This document shows positions 36,766 to 46,335 of a stretch of 64,000 nt of DNA, in pieces. Each line of letters opens with the position of its first letter. The first letter of the stretch is position 1. The notes under the pieces were generated by a model. It searched no databases. It was not told the origin of the DNA and saw only the letters and a program-made list of their open reading frames with translations. Where the stretch lies: NCBI RefSeq assembly GCF_019746015.1, contig NZ_JAIESM010000005.1, positions 41,933 through 105,932 on the forward strand. Reading direction: 5' to 3'. The translations under genes were made by a program, and so were the position numbers. The DNA is from Sphingomonas sp. (lineage in GTDB: Bacteria; Pseudomonadota; Alphaproteobacteria; Sphingomonadales; Sphingomonadaceae).

Positions 36766-37181
36766 CCGAAGCGGCCCTTCAGCTCCAGCATGGCAAGCGC
36801 TGCCTTGGCCGCTTCGCCGCCCTTGTCCTTGCGCGCGGGGTCGGCGCGTTCCAGTGCCTGCGCCTCATTCTCGGTGGTCAGAATGCCGTTGCCGATGGCG
36901 AGCCCTTCCATGCTGAGCGCCATCAGCCCGCGCGCGCTTTCGCCGGCGACGATCTCGAAATGATAGGTTTCGCCGCGAATGACGACGCCCAGCGCAACAT
37001 AGCCGTCATAGCGCCCGCTGTCGCTGGCGAGCGCAATGGCGCCCGGCACTTCCAGCGCGCCGGGCACGGTGATCGTCTCGTGCCGGTGGCCGGCCGCCTC
37101 GATCACGGCGCGGGCGCCTGCCAGCAGCAGGTCGTTCAGATGCTCGTAGAAACGCGCTTCGACGATCAGGATGCGGGCCAT
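36762..37181 (-). CDS. ribH: 6,7-dimethyl-8-ribityllumazine synthase
   Basis: 139 aa; [48 protein letters not shown]. Confidence 0.96.
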   Translation of the reverse strand: MARILIVEARFYEHLNDLLLAGARAVIEAAGHRHETITVPGALEVPGAIALASDSGRYDGYVALGVVIRGETYHFEIVAGESARGLMALSMEGLAIGNGILTTENEAQALERADPARKDKGGEAAKAALAMLELKGRFG

Positions 37182-37224
37182 GGCGAAATCCTTTTTGGCG
37201 AGGGAGGGGCGAGAGAAAGCAACA

Positions 37225-37323
37225 CGTCACCCCGGACTTGTTCCGGGGTCCACTGCCGCGCCTGGCCCCGCAGCGCAAGGCCTGGCACATCGGTGGATGC
37301 CGGAACAGGTCCGGCATGACGAC
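37225..37323. repeat. Tandem-hairpin intergenic repeat (CGTCACCCCGGAC... type)
   Basis: Hairpins CCCCGGACTTGTTCCGGGG and TGCCGGAACAGGTCCGGCA flanked by CGTCA/TGACG arms. Confidence 0.7.
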
Positions 37324-37340
37324 GAGAGGACGGGAGGTGC

Positions 37341-38642
37341 CTATTCCCCCGCCGTGCAGGGGATCGGCCGTTCGCCGACAATCGACAGGCCATAGCCTTC
37401 CAGCCCCACGAGTGTGTGGTGCGTGTTGGTGAGCAGCACCATGTCCTGCACGCCGAGTTCGGACAGGATCTGCGCGCCGATGCCATAGTCGCGCAGTTCC
37501 TCCACCTGCGGGTCGCCTGCACCCTTGCCCTCGTGCCGCAGCTGGATGAAGCGCGAGACCAAGCCCTGCATCGGCTTGTTGATGACGACGATGACGCCCG
37601 CACCTTCCGCCGCGATCAGCTCCATCGAGTGGGAGAGGAGGCCCGAGCGCTCGGACTCCTCGCCGAACACGTCGACGAACATCGACATGGTGTGCATCCG
37701 CACCAGCGTCGGCCGGGCCGGATCGACCTTGCCCTTTTGCAGCGCGATCAGCTCGTCGCCGGTCGCCTTGTTGCGGAAGGTCATCGCCCGCCAGTCGCCG
37801 CCCCAGCGGCTGTGGAAGCTGATTTCGGCGGTCTTTTCGACCAGATGGTCGTGCCGGCGGCGATAGGCGATCAGGTCGCGGATCGTGCCGATCTTCAGCC
37901 CGTGCTCGCGGGCAAAGGGGATGAGGTCGTCCAGCCGCGCCATCGTGCCGTCGTCCTTCATGATCTCGCAGATCACGCCCGACGGATTGAGCCCGGCGAG
38001 CCGCGCGACGTCCACCGCCGCCTCGGTATGGCCGGCGCGCACCAGCACGCCGCCCTCGCGCGCGACGAGCGGGAAGACATGACCCGGCGTCACGATTTCG
38101 CCCCGGCCCTTCGACGCGTCGATCGCCACCGCCACGGTACGCGCCCGGTCATGCGCGGAAATGCCGGTGGTGACGCCGTCCTTCGCCTCGATCGACACGG
38201 TGAAGGCGGTTTCGTGGCGGGTGCCGTTCTGGCGGCTCATCAGATCGAGCCCGAGCTGGTCGACACGCGCGCGGGTGAGCGACAGGCAGATGAGGCCGCG
38301 GCCGTGCGTGGCCATGAAGTTGATCGCGTGCGGCGTGGCCATCTGCGCGGGGATCACCAGATCGCCCTCATTCTCGCGGTCCTCGTCATCGACCAGAATG
38401 AACATGCGGCCGTTGCGCGCTTCCTCGATAATCTCCTCGATCGGCACCAGCACTTCGGCATCGTCGCCGGCGAACAGCACCGTTTCCAGCTTTTTCAGCG
38501 TTTCGGCAGTGGGGTTCCAGTCGGGCTGGTCCAGCTCGCGCAGGGTGTTGGCGTGGAGGCCGGCGGCACGGGCAAGCCCGGCGCGCGACATGCCGCCCTC
38601 GGTGACGAGGCGGCGGACTTTTTCGATCAGCTGCGTGCTCAT
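37341..38642 (-). CDS. ribB: 3,4-dihydroxy-2-butanone 4-phosphate synthase with N-terminal HTH and a GTP cyclohydrolase II-like half lacking the zinc cysteines
   Basis: 433 aa; N-terminal HTH, RibB core VDDEDRENEGDLVIPAQ, RibA-like tail LRDYGIGAQILSELGVQDMVLLTNTHHTLVGLEGYGL without the SLRCDCG element. Confidence 0.9.
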   Translation of the reverse strand: MSTQLIEKVRRLVTEGGMSRAGLARAAGLHANTLRELDQPDWNPTAETLKKLETVLFAGDDAEVLVPIEEIIEEARNGRMFILVDDEDRENEGDLVIPAQMATPHAINFMATHGRGLICLSLTRARVDQLGLDLMSRQNGTRHETAFTVSIEAKDGVTTGISAHDRARTVAVAIDASKGRGEIVTPGHVFPLVAREGGVLVRAGHTEAAVDVARLAGLNPSGVICEIMKDDGTMARLDDLIPFAREHGLKIGTIRDLIAYRRRHDHLVEKTAEISFHSRWGGDWRAMTFRNKATGDELIALQKGKVDPARPTLVRMHTMSMFVDVFGEESERSGLLSHSMELIAAEGAGVIVVINKPMQGLVSRFIQLRHEGKGAGDPQVEELRDYGIGAQILSELGVQDMVLLTNTHHTLVGLEGYGLSIVGERPIPCTAGE

Positions 38643-38686
38643 GTCGCGCAGCTAATCACACTGAAATGTGATTTCAAGTTACCGAA

Positions 38687-39304
38687 TCACATTGCGCTGT
38701 GTTTTTGCCGATAAACGTCCATCCGGCTGAGATAGCGCGCCAGCACGTCGATCTCCAGATTGACCGCGCGGCCCGGCTCAAGGTCGCTGAGCGTGGTCAC
38801 CGCCCAAGTGTGCGGGATGATGTTGATCCCGAAGGTCGTGCCCCCGGCGGCATCGGCCACATCGTTGACGGTCAGCGACACGCCGTCGACGGTCACCGAC
38901 CCCTTGGCCGCGACATAGGGCGCGATGTCGCCGGGCACGCGGATGACGACGCGGTGCGAGGCGCCCTCGGGCGCGACGCTCACCACCTCGCCCACGCCAT
39001 CGACATGGCCGGTGACGATATGGCCGCCAAGCTCGTCGCCGATTTTCAGCGCGCGTTCGAGGTTTAGGCGCCGGCCGACGGTCCACTGGCCTTGCGCGGT
39101 GCGGGTGATCGTCTCGGCAGAGGCATCGACCGCGAACCAGCCCGGCCCCTTGTCCACCACCGTCAGGCAGCAGCCCGAGCAGGAGATCGACGCGCCGAAT
39201 TCCACCGTCGCCATGTCATAGCTGGTGCGGATGACCAGGCGGGTGTCGCCGCGCTGCTCGACACTGTCGATGGTGCCGATATCGGTGATGATGCCGGTGA
39301 ACAT
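38687..39304 (-). CDS. ribE: Riboflavin synthase (alpha subunit)
   Basis: 205 aa; MFTGIITDIGTI, SCSGCCLTVV, GGHIVTGHVDGVG, duplicated lumazine-binding domains. Confidence 0.96.
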   Translation of the reverse strand: MFTGIITDIGTIDSVEQRGDTRLVIRTSYDMATVEFGASISCSGCCLTVVDKGPGWFAVDASAETITRTAQGQWTVGRRLNLERALKIGDELGGHIVTGHVDGVGEVVSVAPEGASHRVVIRVPGDIAPYVAAKGSVTVDGVSLTVNDVADAAGGTTFGINIIPHTWAVTTLSDLEPGRAVNLEIDVLARYLSRMDVYRQKHSAM

Positions 39305-39306
39305 GG

Positions 39307-40305
39307 CTACTCCCCCGGGGCTTGCTCAAGCGCCTCGTAAACCTCCAGCCGGTCGCTGCCAAGCGCGCGCGCGTCGATCAGGCGCCAGCGGCCATGCGCC
39401 TCGGCCAGGCGGCCCAGCCCGATATCGCCCAGCGCCGCGCGGCCCGCCCCGATCAGGATCGGCGCGCGGTAGAGGATCAGCCGGTCGACCAGACCCGCCG
39501 CCACGAAGGCGGCGGCCGCGCCCGCGCCCCCTTCGACCAGCAGATGGTCGACCCGGTCGAGCGCGGCAATCGCGGCCGGGCTGGCGACCGCTTCCCAGCC
39601 GGGTGGCGGCGCCTGCCGCGTCAGCATCAGCCGGCGGGGGCGGCGCTCCTCCAGCCCCGCCATCCGCACGTCGAGCTGCGGCGCATCGGCATCATAGGTG
39701 CCGCGCCCGACCAGGATCGCCTCGTGCCGGCTGCGCTCCAGATGGGTGTGCGCGCGCGCTTCCGGCCCGGTGATCCAGCGGCTTTCGCCGGTGCCAAGCG
39801 CGATCTGCCCGTCGAGCGAGGTGGCCAGCTTCAGCGTCACCAGCGGCCGGCCGAGCCACTGCCGCGTCAGGAACCCGGCCATTGCGCGTTCGGCCTCGCC
39901 CGCGCGCACGCCCGTCTCCACGGCGATGCCGGCGGCGCGCAGCCGGGCATAGCCCTGACCGTTGACGGCGGGGAACGGATCGTCGGCGGCGACCACCACG
40001 CGGGCAATCCCCGCCTCGATCAGCAGCGCGGCACAGGCCGGCCCGCGCCCGGGCGCGGCGCAGGGCTCCAGCGTGACATAGGCGGTTGCCCCCCGCGCGG
40101 CGGCGCCGGCCTCAGCCAATGCCACCGCCTCGGCATGGGGGCGGCCGCCCGGCTGCGTCCAGCCGCGCCCGACCACCACATTCCCGGCGACGATCACGCA
40201 GCCGACGCACGGATTGGGGGCAGTGCGCCCGCGCCCGCGCGCGCCCAGCGCCAGCGCGGCGCCCATCCAGCGCGCGTCGTCGGCTGCGGTGCTCAGAGCC
40301 CCCAC
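39307..40305 (-). CDS. ribD: Bifunctional diaminohydroxyphosphoribosylaminopyrimidine deaminase / reductase RibD
   Basis: 332 aa; GGRPHAEAVALAEAGAAARGATAYVTLEPCAAPGRGPACAALLIEAGI. Confidence 0.95.
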   Translation of the reverse strand: MGALSTAADDARWMGAALALGARGRGRTAPNPCVGCVIVAGNVVVGRGWTQPGGRPHAEAVALAEAGAAARGATAYVTLEPCAAPGRGPACAALLIEAGIARVVVAADDPFPAVNGQGYARLRAAGIAVETGVRAGEAERAMAGFLTRQWLGRPLVTLKLATSLDGQIALGTGESRWITGPEARAHTHLERSRHEAILVGRGTYDADAPQLDVRMAGLEERRPRRLMLTRQAPPPGWEAVASPAAIAALDRVDHLLVEGGAGAAAAFVAAGLVDRLILYRAPILIGAGRAALGDIGLGRLAEAHGRWRLIDARALGSDRLEVYEALEQAPGE

Positions 40306-40643
40306 CGGGTCAGCGCGTCATCGATTTTCTTGAACTCGGCCTGACGCGCCTTTTGCAGCTTGTCGAGCTTGGCCTGTTCGACCGCCTTTTTGGCGGCATC
40401 GATCCGCTGCTGCGCGCGCACTTCCTCGTCGGTGCGGGTCAGCGGCCATTGCTCGACATAGATGATGTTGCGCTTGTACGGCCGCTCGAAATGCGCGTCC
40501 CTGCTGAACACGAACAGGATCGCCAGCGTGCCCGCCAGCGCCGCCAGCAGGAAGCGGAACTGGTGCCGGGGCCGCCGCGCCATGAACAGGCGCAGGTCGC
40601 GGGCCGCACCGAGCGGCGAAAAACGGGCGAGATAGGCAAACAC
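40293..40643 (-). CDS. Hypothetical single-pass membrane protein
   Basis: 116 aa ORF overlapping the ribD start; TM FLLAALAGTLAILFVF plus Lys-rich coiled tail. Confidence 0.6.
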   Translation of the reverse strand: MFAYLARFSPLGAARDLRLFMARRPRHQFRFLLAALAGTLAILFVFSRDAHFERPYKRNIIYVEQWPLTRTDEEVRAQQRIDAAKKAVEQAKLDKLQKARQAEFKKIDDALTRWGL

Positions 40644-40679
40644 AGGCCTTCAGATACGCATCCCGCCCAGGCTTCGCAA

Positions 40680-41351
40680 TCACTCCTCGGTCAGGTCGAA
40701 GCGCACGCGCATCTGTTTCCACGTCTCATAGGGCACGCCGTCGCGCGTGGCCGGCCGAAAGCGCCAATGGCTGAAGGCGCGGCGGCGCGTTGCCTCCAGA
40801 AAATCGGCGTCGTTGCTGCCCACCGGCTCCAGCGCCTTCACCCGGCCGTCGGTGCCGATCAGCACGCGCACCGTCACCAGGCCGGCCACGCCCTCGCGCA
40901 GCCTGGTGCTGGGATAGACGGGCTGGAAGGCGCCGGCGTATTTCGGGTCGATCTCCGGGCCGACCAGCACCGGCGGCGGCGGGACGGGCTTCACGCCGCT
41001 GCCATCCCCCATGCCCTGGCCGGTGCCGAGCGGCGGCGGCAGCGGGTTGACGTTGGTGGTGCCGATGGCCGGGCCGGTGTCCACCGGCGGCCGCACGATG
41101 GGATCGGGAATGGTGGTCCGGGTCTCGCGCGGCGCGGGGTCGGCCTTGTGCCGGGGCTGGGGCTGGGGTTTCGGCGGGGGCGGCGGGTCGAGCGGCGTGA
41201 AGATGATCACCGTCGGCGCGCGTTTCAGCACATCGACCGGCACCAGATCGGGCGCGACCAGCATGATCGTGCTCACCGCGCCCAGCGTGACGGCGGCAGC
41301 CAGCAACAGCCCGTCGGGCCGGATGGCCGGCCCGGCTTGATAGCGTGTCAT
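40680..41351 (-). CDS. TonB family energy transducer
   Basis: N-terminal TM, Pro-rich linker DPPPPPKPQPQPRHK, C-terminal YPSTRLREGVAGLVTVRVLIGTDGRVKALEPVGSNDADF; start MTRYQAG at 41351 favoured. Confidence 0.88.
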   Translation of the reverse strand: MTRYQAGPAIRPDGLLLAAAVTLGAVSTIMLVAPDLVPVDVLKRAPTVIIFTPLDPPPPPKPQPQPRHKADPAPRETRTTIPDPIVRPPVDTGPAIGTTNVNPLPPPLGTGQGMGDGSGVKPVPPPPVLVGPEIDPKYAGAFQPVYPSTRLREGVAGLVTVRVLIGTDGRVKALEPVGSNDADFLEATRRRAFSHWRFRPATRDGVPYETWKQMRVRFDLTEE

Positions 41352-41398
41352 CATCCTCTCCCAATTTCGGGCGCGCAAACGGTGCGCCACCGCAAGTG

Positions 41399-41425
41399 TG
41401 ATGATACATCATTTCATCATCGATG
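41399..41425. promoter_or_regulatory. Clustered TGATG/CATCA inverted repeats upstream of the tonB-like gene
   Basis: TGATGATACATCATTTCATCATCGATG; nested GATGAT/ATCATC arms. Confidence 0.4.
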
Positions 41426-41452
41426 CAAGGCCCGCGTAACAAAATGGCGCGG

Positions 41453-42784
41453 TCAGGCCCTGGGGCGCAATCTTTGCACCGTGCGCTCGCGCCCGATCAG
41501 CGGCAGCAGCGCGGCCATGTCCGGCCCGTGGTCGCGCCCCGTCAGCGCGCGGCGCAGCGGCAGGAACAGCGCCTTGCCCTGCCGCCCGGTGGCCACTTTC
41601 AGCGCCGCGGTCAGCGCGTGCCAGGGGTCGGCACTCCAGTCCAGTTCCGCTGCAATATCAGCGGCTTGTGCAAGATAGCCGGTATCTTCGGCGGCGATTT
41701 CGGTATCTGCGAGATGCTCCACGATGCGCCACCAGTCGGCGGCCTCCGCCAGCCGCTCGATATTGGGGCGGATCGCGGCCCAGGCGGCCTCGTCCATCCC
41801 CGCCGGCAGCCGATCGGCCACCGCATCGAACGGCAGCTGGTGGATGATCCGCGCGTTGAGCTGGGCCAGCTCGCCCTCGTCAAAGCGCGCCGGCGCTCGG
41901 CCGAACCGGGCAAAGTCGAACCCGGCGATCAGCGGCGCCATCTCCGCCACCGGCTCGACCGGGTCGCTGGTGCCCAGCCGCGCGAGCAGCGCCCGCACCG
42001 CCTGCGGCTCGATCCCGGCCTCGCGCAGCGCCGCCACGCCCAGCGACCCCAGCCGCTTCGACAATTTGCCTTCCGCCCCGGTCAGCAGCGCGGCATGGGC
42101 AAAGGCCGGCGGCGCCACCCCCAGCGCGTGGAACATCTGGATCTGCGCGGCGGTGTTCGACACATGGTCCTCGCCGCGCACGACATGGGTGATCGCCATC
42201 TCGGCATCGTCGATCGCCGAGGGCAGCATGTAGAGCCAGCTGCCATCGGCGCGGCGCACCACCGGGTCGCTCATCGTCGCCGGATCGAATTTCTGGGGGC
42301 CGCGGATCAGGTCGTCCCACGCGATCGGTGCGGTTTCGTCCAGCCGGAAGCGGTAATGCGGGCGCACGCCCTGCGCCTCCAGCCGCGCGCGCTCGGCATC
42401 GGTCAGCCACAGCGCGGCACGGTCATAGATCGGCGGCAGCCCGCGCCCCAGCTGCACCTTGCGCTTCAGGTCCAGCTCCTGCTGCGTTTCATAGGCGGGA
42501 TAGAGGCGCCCCGCCGCCAGCAGCGCGGCGAAGCGCTCCTCGTACAGCGCAAAGCGGGCGGACTGGCGCGCCTCGCCATCGGGCGTCATGCCCAGCCAGT
42601 CCAGATCGGCGCGGATGCTGTCGACAAAGCGCTCCTCGCTGCGCCCGGCATCGGTATCGTCGATCCGCAGCAGGAACGCGCCGCCCTGCGCCCGCGCCCA
42701 CAGCCAGTTGAACAGCGCGGTGCGGATGTTGCCGATATGAAGCGAGCCGGTGGGCGAGGGAGCAAAACGGGTGCGCACGGTCAT
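41453..42784 (-). CDS. gltX: Glutamate--tRNA ligase
   Basis: MTVRTRFAPSPTGSLHIGNIRTALFNWL and KLSKR (HIGH/KMSKS motifs); start 42784. Confidence 0.96.
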   Translation of the reverse strand: MTVRTRFAPSPTGSLHIGNIRTALFNWLWARAQGGAFLLRIDDTDAGRSEERFVDSIRADLDWLGMTPDGEARQSARFALYEERFAALLAAGRLYPAYETQQELDLKRKVQLGRGLPPIYDRAALWLTDAERARLEAQGVRPHYRFRLDETAPIAWDDLIRGPQKFDPATMSDPVVRRADGSWLYMLPSAIDDAEMAITHVVRGEDHVSNTAAQIQMFHALGVAPPAFAHAALLTGAEGKLSKRLGSLGVAALREAGIEPQAVRALLARLGTSDPVEPVAEMAPLIAGFDFARFGRAPARFDEGELAQLNARIIHQLPFDAVADRLPAGMDEAAWAAIRPNIERLAEAADWWRIVEHLADTEIAAEDTGYLAQAADIAAELDWSADPWHALTAALKVATGRQGKALFLPLRRALTGRDHGPDMAALLPLIGRERTVQRLRPRA

Positions 42785-42865
42785 GCCCGCTGCTCTAGGC
42801 GGCGGCACCGGGGGGAGCAATGCCCCTTGCCGTGCGGCGAAACGGCGTTCTAAGAGCCAGCTATA

Positions 42866-42886
42866 TGGGGGAGCGGGCCGGTGCCG
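42866..42886. repeat. Half-arm of the dispersed palindrome family
   Basis: TGGGGGAGCGGGCCGGTGCCG without partner arm. Confidence 0.6.
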
Positions 42887-42954
42887 CCGAAATGCGCCGG
42901 CGGCGCATTTCCAGACGAACTCTACAGCGCGACGGGCGGGATGGGACCAGAACG

Positions 42955-43890
42955 ATGAAACTGTTGACCGGCAATTCCAACCTGCCGCTGGCGCGTGCGG
43001 TGGCGGCCTATCTTGAAATTCCGCTGACCCAGGCGAGCGTCAGGCGCTTTGCCGATGAGGAAGTGTTCGTCGAAATCCACGAAAATGTCCGCGGCGAGGA
43101 TGTGTTCGTCCTGCAATCCACCGGCTATCCGGCGAACGACAATCTGATGGAGCTGCTGATCTGCATCGATGCGCTGAAACGCGCCTCGGCCAAGCGGATC
43201 ACCGCCGTCATCCCCTATTTCGGCTATGCCCGGCAGGACCGCAAGCCGGGACCGCGCACGCCGATTTCGGCCAAGCTGGTCGCCAATCTCATCACCGTGG
43301 CTGGCGCCGACCGGGTGCTGTCGATCGATCTGCACGCCGGGCAGATCCAGGGCTTTTTCGATATCCCGACCGACAATCTCTATGCCGCGCCGGTGATGTC
43401 GGCGGACATTCTGGCGCGCTTTGCCGGGCGCAACCTGATGGTGGTGTCGCCCGATGTCGGTGGCGTGGTGCGCGCGCGGGCGCTGGCCAAGCGGCTGGAC
43501 AATGCCCCGCTCGCCATTGTCGACAAGCGGCGCGAGCGCGCGGGCGAATCGGAAGTAATGAACATCATCGGCGATGTCGAGGGGCGCTTCTGCATCCTGA
43601 TCGACGACATTGTCGATTCGGCCGGCACCCTGTGCAATGCGGCCGCGGCGCTTAAGGCGGCGGGCGCGGCCGATGTCGCTGCCTATTGCACCCACGGTGT
43701 GCTGTCGGGCGGCGCGGTCGCGCGGGTCGATGGCTCGGCGCTGACCGAACTCGTCATCACCGACACGATCGGCAATGCCGAGGTGGTAAAGGACGCACAG
43801 CGCATCCGCCAGCTGACCATCGCCCCGCTGCTGGGCGAGGCGATCCGCCGCATTGCCGATGAATCGAGCGTGTCGAGCCTGTTTGACTGA
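42955..43890 (+). CDS. prs: Ribose-phosphate pyrophosphokinase
   Basis: [65 protein letters not shown]; start 42955. Confidence 0.97.
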   Translation: MKLLTGNSNLPLARAVAAYLEIPLTQASVRRFADEEVFVEIHENVRGEDVFVLQSTGYPANDNLMELLICIDALKRASAKRITAVIPYFGYARQDRKPGPRTPISAKLVANLITVAGADRVLSIDLHAGQIQGFFDIPTDNLYAAPVMSADILARFAGRNLMVVSPDVGGVVRARALAKRLDNAPLAIVDKRRERAGESEVMNIIGDVEGRFCILIDDIVDSAGTLCNAAAALKAAGAADVAAYCTHGVLSGGAVARVDGSALTELVITDTIGNAEVVKDAQRIRQLTIAPLLGEAIRRIADESSVSSLFD

Positions 43891-43894
43891 GGGG

Positions 43895-43986
43895 GCGTCG
43901 CCCCGTGCTCGACACGGGGCTTGGCTGTTCGTCTCACACAGCGCCGCCAAAGGTCAGCCAGGCCCCGCATCAAGTGCGGGGCGACG
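43895..43986. repeat. Tandem-hairpin intergenic repeat with CGTCGCCCC/GGGGCGACG outer arms
   Basis: Hairpins CCCCGTGCTCGACACGGGG and CCCCGCATCAAGTGCGGGG enclosed by complementary outer arms. Confidence 0.7.
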
Positions 43987-44019
43987 ATTGGGCATAAGGC
44001 TCTTCGCGATCAGCGCGGC

Positions 44020-44544
44020 CTAAGCCAGCTCATCTGCAGCGCCGGCCCGCTCACGCGGCGCGCGCACCCCCGCGCGCTCACGGCGCTTCAGCTCGGCCTT
44101 CAGCGCCTCGGGCTTGGGCGCGACCAGAAAGCCGAAGCTGACCGTGCCCTCCTTCGTTTCCACCACATGGTGCAGCCGGTGCGCCTGCACGATGCGCTTC
44201 ATATAGGCCGAGCGCGCGACATAGCGGTTGGGCCAGCGCTGGTGGACGATGATGTCGTGAAACCCCAGATAAATCGCGCCATAGGCCGCGATGCCGGCGC
44301 CCATCCAGGTTGCCCACTCGCCCCAGGTCCCGCTCGTCCCCAGCACCAGCAGCGCAATGGACGGCGTGGCGAAGATGACGAAATACAGGTCGTTCAATTC
44401 CCAAAAGCCGGTGCGCGGGCGGTGATGGCTCTTGTGCAGGAACCAGCCCGGGCCATGCATCACCCAGCGGTGCATGACATAGGCGACGCCTTCCATCACG
44501 GCGACGGTGGCGAGGAAGATCAACAGTCCGACGGCAATCTGCAT
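44020..44544 (-). CDS. crtZ: Beta-carotene hydroxylase CrtZ-like (fatty acid hydroxylase superfamily)
   Basis: 174 aa; [31 protein letters not shown] histidine motifs. Confidence 0.9.
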   Translation of the reverse strand: MQIAVGLLIFLATVAVMEGVAYVMHRWVMHGPGWFLHKSHHRPRTGFWELNDLYFVIFATPSIALLVLGTSGTWGEWATWMGAGIAAYGAIYLGFHDIIVHQRWPNRYVARSAYMKRIVQAHRLHHVVETKEGTVSFGFLVAPKPEALKAELKRRERAGVRAPRERAGAADELA

Positions 44545-44658
44545 GCCCCCCTTATAAAGCGGCCGCGCGCGCTTGGCGAGCGCTCTGGATTCCGCGACAC
44601 GGCTGTGCTTTACGCGTCGCCAACCGATCCACCTTCTTGTGAAAGGCTCAGGCCCTCC

Positions 44659-45858
44659 ATGAACATCCACGAATATCAGGCCAAGGAATTGCTGGCGAAA
44701 TTCGGCGTGCCGGTGCCGGCGGGCCATGCCGCGATGAGCGTTGACGAAGCGGTGGAAGCCGCCCGTCAGCTGCCCGGGCCGCTCTATGTGGTGAAGGCGC
44801 AGATCCATGCCGGCGGGCGCGGCAAGGGCAAGTTCAAGGAGCTGCCGGCGGACGCCAAGGGCGGCGTGCGGCTGGCCAAGACGCTGGACGAGGTGCGCGC
44901 GGCGGCGGCCGAAATGCTCGGCAACACGCTCGTCACCGTGCAGACCGGCCCGCACGGCAAGCAGGTCAACCGCCTTTACGTGACCGACGGGGTGGATATC
45001 GCGCGCGAATTCTATCTCGCGCTGCTCGTCAACCGCGCGACCGGCCGCATCGGCATGGTCGTGTCGACCGAGGGCGGCATGGACATCGAAACCGTGGCGC
45101 ACGACACGCCGGAGAAAATCCACACCATCGACATCGATCCCGCCACCGGCTTCATGCCGCACCATGGCCGCAGCGTGGCGGCGGCGCTGGGCCTGTCGGG
45201 CGATCTGGCCAAGCAGGCGGCGAATGTCGCGGCCAGGCTTTATGACGCGTTCCTCGGCACTGATGCCAGCCAGATCGAGATCAACCCGCTGGCGGTGACG
45301 GCGGACGGCAAGCTGATGGTGCTCGACGCCAAGGTCGGCTTCGATTCGAACGCGATGTTCCGCCACAAGGACCTGGCCGAACTGCGCGATGAGACCGAGG
45401 AAGACCCGATGGAGCTGGAGGCGAGCAAATATGACCTCGCCTATATCAAGCTCGATGGTGACATTGGCTGCATGGTGAACGGCGCCGGGCTCGCCATGGC
45501 GACGATGGACATCATCAAGCTCAATGGCATGTTCCCGGCCAATTTCCTCGACGTGGGCGGCGGCGCCAACAAGGAAAAGGTGACGGCCGCGTTCAAGATC
45601 ATCCTGAGCGACCCGGCGGTGAAGGGCATTCTGGTCAACATCTTCGGCGGCATCATGCGCTGCGACATCATTGCCGAAGGGATTGTCGCCGCTGCCAAGG
45701 AAGTGAATCTGCAGGTGCCGCTGGTCGTCCGGCTGGAAGGCACCAATGTGCAGCAGGGCAAGGACATTCTGGCCAATTCGGGGCTGGCGATCGTGCCGGC
45801 GAACGATCTGGGCGACGCGGCGAAGAAGATCGTGGCCGAGGTGAAGGCGGCGGCGTGA
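44659..45858 (+). CDS. sucC: Succinate--CoA ligase (ADP-forming) beta subunit
   Basis: 399 aa; [44 protein letters not shown]. Confidence 0.97.
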   Translation: MNIHEYQAKELLAKFGVPVPAGHAAMSVDEAVEAARQLPGPLYVVKAQIHAGGRGKGKFKELPADAKGGVRLAKTLDEVRAAAAEMLGNTLVTVQTGPHGKQVNRLYVTDGVDIAREFYLALLVNRATGRIGMVVSTEGGMDIETVAHDTPEKIHTIDIDPATGFMPHHGRSVAAALGLSGDLAKQAANVAARLYDAFLGTDASQIEINPLAVTADGKLMVLDAKVGFDSNAMFRHKDLAELRDETEEDPMELEASKYDLAYIKLDGDIGCMVNGAGLAMATMDIIKLNGMFPANFLDVGGGANKEKVTAAFKIILSDPAVKGILVNIFGGIMRCDIIAEGIVAAAKEVNLQVPLVVRLEGTNVQQGKDILANSGLAIVPANDLGDAAKKIVAEVKAAA

Positions 45859-46271
45859 GCGACGCCGCTCGCCCCACGCTCGACCAGCTGAGGGCGATCT
45901 GCGCGGCGTCGCCGTTCGACGCCTGGGCAGGGTTCGATCTGGTCGCGGCACAGGACGGGCGCGCCGAACTTCGCGTCGCGCAGCGTGCCGACCTGCTGCA
46001 ACAAAGCGCCTTCCTGCATGCCGGCGTGCTGGGCGCGCTGATCGACCGGGCAGCGGGCTTTGCCGCCGCTTCGGTCGCCGGCGGCGTGATCACCGCCAGC
46101 TATCAGACCAACATGTACCGCCCGGCCGTGGGCGAGGCCTTCGTCGCACGCGCCCGGGTCGTTCGCGCCGGCAAGCGACAGATCTTTGCCGAGGCCGAGG
46201 TGTTCGCCCTCTCCGGCGGGCAGGAAACGCTGGTCGCCGGCGGCACCGCGATTCTGATGACGCTGGGGTAA
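45855..46271 (+). CDS. PaaI-family hotdog thioesterase
   Basis: 138 aa; [31 protein letters not shown]. Confidence 0.85.
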   Translation: MSDAARPTLDQLRAICAASPFDAWAGFDLVAAQDGRAELRVAQRADLLQQSAFLHAGVLGALIDRAAGFAAASVAGGVITASYQTNMYRPAVGEAFVARARVVRAGKRQIFAEAEVFALSGGQETLVAGGTAILMTLG

Positions 46272-46335
46272 AGGGCGGCGTAACCGGCAGCGCCGTTGTG
46301 CCGAATCCACGCCTGAAACGGGTGTGGAGGCGACG

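Noticed and set aside
38643-40700. FMN riboswitch for the rib genes
   Set aside because: No RFN-like conserved core seen upstream of ribB, ribE or ribD; the genes are tightly packed.
43921-44658. N-terminal extension of the plus-strand ORF 43921..45858 before sucC
   Set aside because: sucC starts at 44659 ([12 protein letters not shown]); the extension is antisense to crtZ.
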